Assembly (NCBI GenBank): GCA_050733695.1
Contig: JBOHTO010000127.1
Coordinates: 1-8,681, forward strand
Reading direction: 5' to 3'
Source of the DNA: JBOHTO01 sp050733695
Lineage (GTDB): Bacteria > Gemmatimonadota > Gemmatimonadetes > Gemmatimonadales > Gemmatimonadaceae
DNA: 8,681 nt
Every line of letters starts with the position of its first letter. Positions within the stretch are counted from its first letter, which is position 1. The notes beneath the pieces were generated by a model. That model was not told where the DNA came from and searched no databases. It saw only the letters and a program-made list of their open reading frames with translations. Position numbers and translations under genes: made by a program. This document shows, piece by piece, positions 5,144-8,681 of the stretch.

Positions 5144-5705
5144 CGGCGACGCCGCTCGCCCCTGCCGCGCGCAGCGCGGGCACGTCCATGGCGGTGATTC
5201 CTCCAATTGCCACGGCCGGCAGGTGCGTGAGGCGTGCGAGCACGCCAAACCGCTCGACTCCGAGCGCGTGCCCGGCGTCATGCTTGGACCCCGTCTCACG
5301 AACGGGGCCGATGCCGACATAGTCGGCGCCCGCGGCATTCTCAATTTCCGCCTCCGAGCCCATTGACGCTCCGATGATGAACCAGGTATCCGGACGGTGA
5401 GCGGCGACCGAAACGAGATGGCGCACGGTCGCCGGAGAAAGATCGCCCTGGCCCAGGTGAACGCCCGCCGCGCCCGCCGCCAGTGCAATGTCCGCACGAT
5501 CGTTGACGATCACGGGAATCGGCAGGGTCGCGATCATCGCGCGCGCCACTTCCACCACTGTGCGGGCATCCGCATCTTTGAGACGAAGCTGTACCATGGT
5601 CGCACCACCGCGGACCGCCGCCGCCGAACGCGAGATGAGATCAGCCGCTCCGCCGCGGATGTCGTCGGTAACCGCGACCAGGGTCAGTGCGGCGGGATCG
5701 AGCAC
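5070..5705 (-). CDS. thiE: Thiamine-phosphate synthase ThiE
   Basis: ThiE is a cytoplasmic TIM-barrel enzyme that joins hydroxymethylpyrimidine diphosphate and thiazole phosphate to form thiamine phosphate. From GTG 5705 the protein is 211 aa, the normal length. Motifs in order: LVAVTDD (9-15), MVQLRLKD (37-44, phosphate/HMP-PP contacts R41 and K43), VIVNDRADIALAAGAAGVHL (65-84, with Mg-binding NDR), GIGPVRETGSKHDAG (131-145, substrate-binding Lys) and AVAIGGI (164-170) before VAVIRSLL (187-194). The frame is open to a GTG at 5816, but that extension is Arg/Ser-rich antisense of aroH and was rejected. Only a weak CAGG ribosome site precedes 5705. The gene overlaps the HD-GYP gene tail to tail by 74 bp and starts 8 nt from aroH, head to head. 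No other thiamine genes are present. Confidence 0.92.
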   Translation of the reverse strand: MLDPAALTLVAVTDDIRGGAADLISRSAAAVRGGATMVQLRLKDADARTVVEVARAMIATLPIPVIVNDRADIALAAGAAGVHLGQGDLSPATVRHLVSVAAHRPDTWFIIGASMGSEAEIENAAGADYVGIGPVRETGSKHDAGHALGVERFGVLARLTHLPAVAIGGITAMDVPALRAAGASGVAVIRSLLGSADPERAAREFLAASGR

Positions 5706-5709
5706 GGAG
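5706..5709 (+). promoter_or_regulatory. Ribosome binding site of aroH inside the thiE-aroH divergence
   Basis: GGAG lies 4 nt before the ATG at 5714 and fixes the aroH start. The whole gap between the two divergent start codons is 8 nt (5706-5713), and this site fills half of it. Read on the other strand, the same 8 nt give CAGGCTCC before the thiE GTG, a weak site. Confidence 0.55.
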
Positions 5710-5713
5710 CCTG

Positions 5714-6091
5714 ATGAGCGAGAGGATTGGAACGCGTGCCCTCCGCGGCGCGACAACCGTGGAGAGCGACGAGCCGGCGGAGATTCGTGCGGCCACGCGT
5801 GAACTGCTCGACGCACTGCTCGAGCGCAACATGCTCGACGCCCGTGACATAATCAGCGCGATCTTCACTGTGACCGAGGACCTGAGGAGCGAGTTCCCGG
5901 CTCGCTCCGCACGCGAGCTGGGTTGGGATGACGTCCCCCTCCTCTGTACGGTCGAGATACCGGTTCCCGGCGCGCTCCCGCGGTGCATCCGGGTGCTGAT
6001 CCACGCAGAGACGACGGCGGAACGACGCGCCATCCGCCATGTCTACCTTCGCCGCGCCGCCATGCTTCGGCCCGATCTCGGCAGAGGCTAG
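5714..6091 (+). CDS. aroH: Monofunctional chorismate mutase, AroH (Bacillus) type
   Basis: It converts chorismate to prephenate, the first step towards phenylalanine and tyrosine. From ATG 5714 the protein is 125 aa, matching the trimeric Bacillus-type (AroH fold) enzyme and unlike the helical AroQ type. Active-site residues of the B. subtilis enzyme are all present: R11 in LRGATTVE, C78 and E81 in LLCTVEI, R93 in CIRVLI, Y111 in IRHVYL and R119 in LRPDL. ITATPDLHAVFPA-like sequence of the family is represented by FTVTEDLRSEFPARSAREL. A longer in-frame start at 5687 would add nine Arg-rich residues and lies inside thiE; the GGAG site favours 5714. Its promoter must lie inside the antisense thiE gene. 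Its TAG stop interlocks with that of mltG. Confidence 0.96.
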   Translation: MSERIGTRALRGATTVESDEPAEIRAATRELLDALLERNMLDARDIISAIFTVTEDLRSEFPARSARELGWDDVPLLCTVEIPVPGALPRCIRVLIHAETTAERRAIRHVYLRRAAMLRPDLGRG

Positions 6092-7092
6092 GGCTTCGCG
6101 CCTTCCGGCGTGCCGCCATCAGCATCGCCGCCGGCGCGCCGCACGTCCCGGCGCGCATCCGTGTGCCCTTCGAATGTCACGCGGAACTCGTGATGGCCAT
6201 CCGGATGCGCCACGAAGTAACGGTACGGGACATCCGCCGGAAACAGCGCTGCCTCGAGGCTCGCCGCGCCGGGTGATGCGATCGGCCCGGGCGGCAGCCC
6301 GCGCCTGCGATAGGTGTTGTACGGCGAATCGATCTCCAGGTCCGAGTACAGAACGCGCTTGCTGTGTCGACCCTGTGCATACTGTACCGTGGGATCGGCC
6401 TGCAAGGGCATGCCAATGCGCAGCCTGTTGTGGTAGACGGCGCTTATCATCGGCCGTTCCGCGTCAAGGATCGCCTCCTTCTCCACGATCGAGGCAAGCG
6501 TAACAATCTCGTGGCGTGTCATGTCGAGCGCGGCGAGCTGCGAGTTCCATTCGGGCTTCCACCGGTGACCGAATTCGCGAACCATTCGATCGACAACCGC
6601 GCCAGCGGGGCTGCCGGCGGCAAAGGAATATGTTTCGGGAAAGAGATATCCCTCGAGATTGTCGGACGAGATACCAAGCTCCCGCAGCAGGACTGTGTCG
6701 CGCACGGCTGCCCACACGGAATCGGCCGGAAGGCCGAGCGAATCGACCAGCAACGGCACGATGTCGCGGAGGGCGTATCCCTCGGGTATGGTAAGCATTC
6801 GCGCCACGCCGCGCCCTTCGGTAAGAGCGTCGAGGACACCATTCCATGTCATGCCGGGCCGGAGCAGGTAGGTTCCCGCCTTGAGCGAGCGATCGTCGCC
6901 CGTGACCTTGGCATACATTCGGAAGAGCAGCGGCGCGGCGATGATCTCATGTGCGGAAAGCGAATCGGTCGCCGCCTTGAATGTGCTGCCGGCCGGAATC
7001 ACCACCTGCACAGCGTTGCCCGTCGGGTCACCGCACCCGTTCACTCCTCCGGCCAGCGACAGGGCGAGCAACGTGGCTGTTGCCGGGCGCAT
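6088..7092 (-). CDS. mltG: Endolytic murein transglycosylase MltG (YceG-like)
   Basis: MltG cleaves growing glycan strands at the outer face of the inner membrane and is thought to set strand length. From ATG 7092 the protein is 334 aa, the family's usual size. Residues 1-19 form a signal sequence (ATATLLALSLAGG) ending VNG-C20, a possible lipobox, where most MltG proteins have a plain membrane anchor. Residues about 30-110 fit the LysM-like domain (VVIPAGSTF, KAGTYLLRPGM). The catalytic part includes EGYLFPETY (148-156), LASIVEKEA with catalytic E204, YHNRLRIGMPLQADPTVQYA, and YNTYRRRGLPPGPIASPG. The tail after HEFRVTFEGH is short and charged. GGAG 9 nt upstream, inside the end of ruvX, fixes the start, and only 1 nt lies between the ruvX stop and this ATG. 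It is the last gene of the rho-ruvX-mltG unit. Confidence 0.95.
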   Translation of the reverse strand: MRPATATLLALSLAGGVNGCGDPTGNAVQVVIPAGSTFKAATDSLSAHEIIAAPLLFRMYAKVTGDDRSLKAGTYLLRPGMTWNGVLDALTEGRGVARMLTIPEGYALRDIVPLLVDSLGLPADSVWAAVRDTVLLRELGISSDNLEGYLFPETYSFAAGSPAGAVVDRMVREFGHRWKPEWNSQLAALDMTRHEIVTLASIVEKEAILDAERPMISAVYHNRLRIGMPLQADPTVQYAQGRHSKRVLYSDLEIDSPYNTYRRRGLPPGPIASPGAASLEAALFPADVPYRYFVAHPDGHHEFRVTFEGHTDARRDVRRAGGDADGGTPEGAKP

Positions 7093-7093
7093 C

Positions 7094-7540
7094 TCAACTC
7101 TCTCCGGGGATGCCGAGCGCGTGCTGGAGCAATACGGTCGCGGCCAGCGCATCCACGTCGCCCTTGCGTCCTCTCACATTCCCGCCCATCGCACGAACGG
7201 CGCGCAGCGCCGCGGCCGTCGTGAAGCGCTCATCCACAAGGTCGGCCGCGAGCCCCGTGCGGCGCGAGAGTTCGGTGGCGATCATTCGCACTTCTGATGC
7301 ACGCGGCGTGTCCTCTCCGCTCTCATCCAGCGGCAATCCCAGAACGAAGCTGCGCACCTCAAGCGCTTCGGCCCGCCGGATTATTTCGGCGATCGGCGGA
7401 CGCTTGCCCGCGCGGCGCGCGATGAAACCGGCGGGCGACGCAATCGTTCCGGTCGGGTCGCTCACCGCCAGCCCGATCCGCCGTTCGCCGTAGTCGATGC
7501 CGAGCCGGCGACCGCGGTCATTCCCGGGTCGGGATGTCAA
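7094..7540 (-). CDS. ruvX: RuvX/YqgF family putative pre-16S rRNA nuclease / Holliday junction resolvase
   Basis: A 148-aa RNase H-fold nuclease. In E. coli YqgF helps process the 5' end of 16S rRNA, and relatives have been linked to Holliday junction resolution. Catalytic acids are visible: D16 in LGIDYGERRIGLAVSD, the VLGLPLDESGE strand, D103-E104-R105 in VDERFTTAAA, and D128/D130 in KGDVDALAATVLLQHAL. The start is TTG at 7540, 3 nt after the rho stop. GAGGG at 7552-7548, in the last rho codons, lies 7 nt upstream and supports it, so translation is probably coupled to rho. The eight residues before the fold (MTSRPGND) are plausible for a short N-terminus. Confidence 0.94.
   Translation of the reverse strand: MTSRPGNDRGRRLGIDYGERRIGLAVSDPTGTIASPAGFIARRAGKRPPIAEIIRRAEALEVRSFVLGLPLDESGEDTPRASEVRMIATELSRRTGLAADLVDERFTTAAALRAVRAMGGNVRGRKGDVDALAATVLLQHALGIPGES
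7102..7105 (-). promoter_or_regulatory. Ribosome binding site fixing the mltG start
   Basis: GGAG on the minus strand lies 9 nt before the ATG at 7092, within the last codons of ruvX. It excludes the longer in-frame extension, which would be antisense-like and Arg/Ser-rich and would precede the signal peptide. Confidence 0.55.
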
Positions 7541-7543
7541 CCC

Positions 7544-8681
7544 TCAGCCCTCGGCCATTGTCGCGAAGAACTCGCGGTTTGTCCTGGTGCGCTGCATGCG
7601 CTCCAGCAGAAAGTCGATCGCTTCGCCACTCTGCATGTCGCCAAGAAAGTTGCGAAGCAGGTAGACACGATTGAGCTCCTCCCGGTCGAGAAGGAGTTCC
7701 TCCTTGCGCGTTCCCGAACGCTGGATGTCGATCGCCGGGAACACCCGCCGGTCCGCGATCTTGCGGTCGAGTACAAGCTCCATGTTTCCCGTCCCCTTGA
7801 ACTCCTCGAATATCACTTCGTCCATCCGCGATCCCGTCTCGACAAGCGCGGTCGCGACGATTGTGAGCGATCCGCCTTCATCGATGTTGCGCGCCGATCC
7901 GAAGAAACGCTTGGGTTTGTGCAATGCCTGCGCGTCGACGCCGCCCGAAAGGATCTTGCCCGAATGCGGCACGATCACGTTGTGTGCCCGTGCCAGCCGC
8001 GTGATCGAGTCGAGCAGGATGACCACGTCGCGCCCGTGCTCCACGAGCCGCTTCGCCTTCTCGATGACCATGTCCGCAACCTGGACGTGCCGGTCGGCGG
8101 GCTCGTCGAAGGTCGAGCTGATCACCTCCGCACGCACGTGCTGCTGCATGTCCGTCACCTCCTCCGGCCGCTCGTCTATGAGAAGGACGATCAGGACCAC
8201 TTCGGGGTGATTCTCCGCGATGGCGTTGGCCATCTTCTGCATGAGAATGGTCTTGCCGGCACGGGGCGGCGCCACGATCAGCCCTCGCTGGCCCATGCCG
8301 ATCGGGGCCAGCAGATCGACCACGCGCATGCTGAGGTCAGCCGAGGAAACCTCCAGACGCAGCCGCGTGTCGGGGTAGCGCGGCCTGAGGTTGTCAAACG
8401 AGGATCGATGCCTGGTCGCATCGGCCTCATCCCCGTTGATGCTCTCGACCCGGAGCAACGCCAGGTATCGCTCCCATTCCTTGGGCGGGCGGACCTGACC
8501 AGCCACCGTGTCACCCGTGCGAAGATCGAAACGCTTGATCTGGGACGGCGAGACATAGATGTCGTCGGGTCCGTACAGGTAGTTCCAGTCCTGGCTTCGC
8601 AGAAAACCGTATCCCTCCGCGATGATCTCCAGCACTCCTTCACCGCGCAGTACAGTGTCCGCATCGAGCAGATTCTGCTCG
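7544..8681 (-). CDS. rho: Transcription termination factor Rho, partial (N-terminus beyond the window)
   Basis: Rho is the hexameric RNA helicase that ends transcription at untranslated C-rich RNA. The window holds 378 codons. The reading frame is still open at the right edge, and by comparison with the 419-aa E. coli protein about 40 or more N-terminal residues are missing. The GTG at 8635 is an internal valine of the GVLEI motif and not the true start. Seen in order: RNA-binding fold (EGYGFLRS, YGPDDIYVSPSQIKRFDLRTGD), Walker A APPRAGKT, LLIDERPEEVT, Walker B VVILLDSITRLARAHN, Q-loop SGGVDAQALHKPKRFFGSAR, and R-loop EEFKGTGNME. The key motifs match E. coli Rho closely. Whether an acidic or Arg-rich N-terminal insertion is present, as in some phyla, cannot be seen. 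It is the first visible gene of the operon with ruvX and mltG. Confidence 0.97.
   Translation of the reverse strand, partial: EQNLLDADTVLRGEGVLEIIAEGYGFLRSQDWNYLYGPDDIYVSPSQIKRFDLRTGDTVAGQVRPPKEWERYLALLRVESINGDEADATRHRSSFDNLRPRYPDTRLRLEVSSADLSMRVVDLLAPIGMGQRGLIVAPPRAGKTILMQKMANAIAENHPEVVLIVLLIDERPEEVTDMQQHVRAEVISSTFDEPADRHVQVADMVIEKAKRLVEHGRDVVILLDSITRLARAHNVIVPHSGKILSGGVDAQALHKPKRFFGSARNIDEGGSLTIVATALVETGSRMDEVIFEEFKGTGNMELVLDRKIADRRVFPAIDIQRSGTRKEELLLDREELNRVYLLRNFLGDMQSGEAIDFLLERMQRTRTNREFFATMAEG
7548..7552 (-). promoter_or_regulatory. Ribosome binding site supporting the TTG start of ruvX
   Basis: GAGGG on the minus strand overlaps the last sense codons of rho and sits 7 nt before the TTG at 7540. 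It is the reason for accepting a rare start codon, and it implies coupled translation of the two genes. Confidence 0.55.

Noticed and set aside
5706..5816. 37-residue N-terminal extension of ThiE
   Set aside because: It is antisense to aroH and rich in Arg and Ser. ThiE homology begins just after GTG 5705, and the 211-aa length is normal.
5706..5830. Thiamine (TPP) riboswitch upstream of thiE
   Set aside because: The start lies 8 nt from aroH and the upstream DNA is conserved aroH coding sequence. No CTGAGA-type TPP core was seen.
6364..7224. 286-codon open frame on the plus strand
   Set aside because: It is antisense to mltG and the end of ruvX, both supported by catalytic motifs. Its composition is that of a shadow frame.
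7671..8210. 179-codon plus-strand frame opposite rho
   Set aside because: It is antisense to highly conserved Rho motifs and rich in Ser and Arg, with no family resemblance.

Overview
The window reads as chromosomal DNA of a high-GC Gram-negative bacterium. It carries mostly housekeeping genes, packed very tightly. My best guess for the lineage is Gemmatimonadota or a relative. That guess rests on the high GC, a Bacillus-type monofunctional chorismate mutase beside Gram-negative-style cell-wall and rRNA-modification genes, weak or missing Shine-Dalgarno sites before several genes, and the general look of the proteins. There is no 16S gene or other decisive marker, so the phylum is inference. 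No phage, CRISPR array, toxin-antitoxin pair or defence island was recognised.

Left part, 1-2266, minus strand. A cation diffusion facilitator (CDF) metal transporter (2266-1379) has a good promoter that seems to make a leaderless transcript. It is followed by a 270-residue protein of unknown role with a degenerate methyltransferase-like fold (1307-495), and then by a hairpin and a clear Rho-independent terminator (445-418). Beyond this lies the least explained stretch: a possible 51-residue orphan protein (306-151) with a sigma-54-like site upstream, two adjacent GC-rich hairpins (93-48), and at the extreme edge (1-26) a motif resembling sequences found beside REP-associated or IS200-type transposases.

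Middle part, 2357-5143. An SdpI-like membrane protein (plus) diverges from the CDF gene and converges on an RlmI-type 23S rRNA cytosine methyltransferase (minus). That gene in turn diverges from a stand-alone HD-GYP phosphodiesterase (plus).

Right part, 5070-8681. From here almost no base is intergenic. The HD-GYP gene overlaps thiE tail to tail by 74 bp. thiE and aroH face away from each other with start codons only 8 nt apart. aroH and mltG end on each other, their stop codons interlocked in a CTAG palindrome. mltG is the last gene of a minus-strand rho-ruvX-mltG operon with gaps of 3 nt and 1 nt. rho runs off the right edge, so its N-terminus is missing.

The genes do not form one pathway. 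They cover transcription termination (rho), DNA or rRNA processing (ruvX), peptidoglycan chain-length control (mltG), aromatic amino acid synthesis (aroH), thiamine synthesis (thiE), c-di-GMP signalling (HD-GYP), rRNA methylation (rlmI-like) and metal export (CDF). I found no convincing new multi-gene system. The best leads are the orphan small protein and hairpins at the left edge, the dyad inside the CDF promoter, and the interlocked layout of thiE, aroH and mltG.
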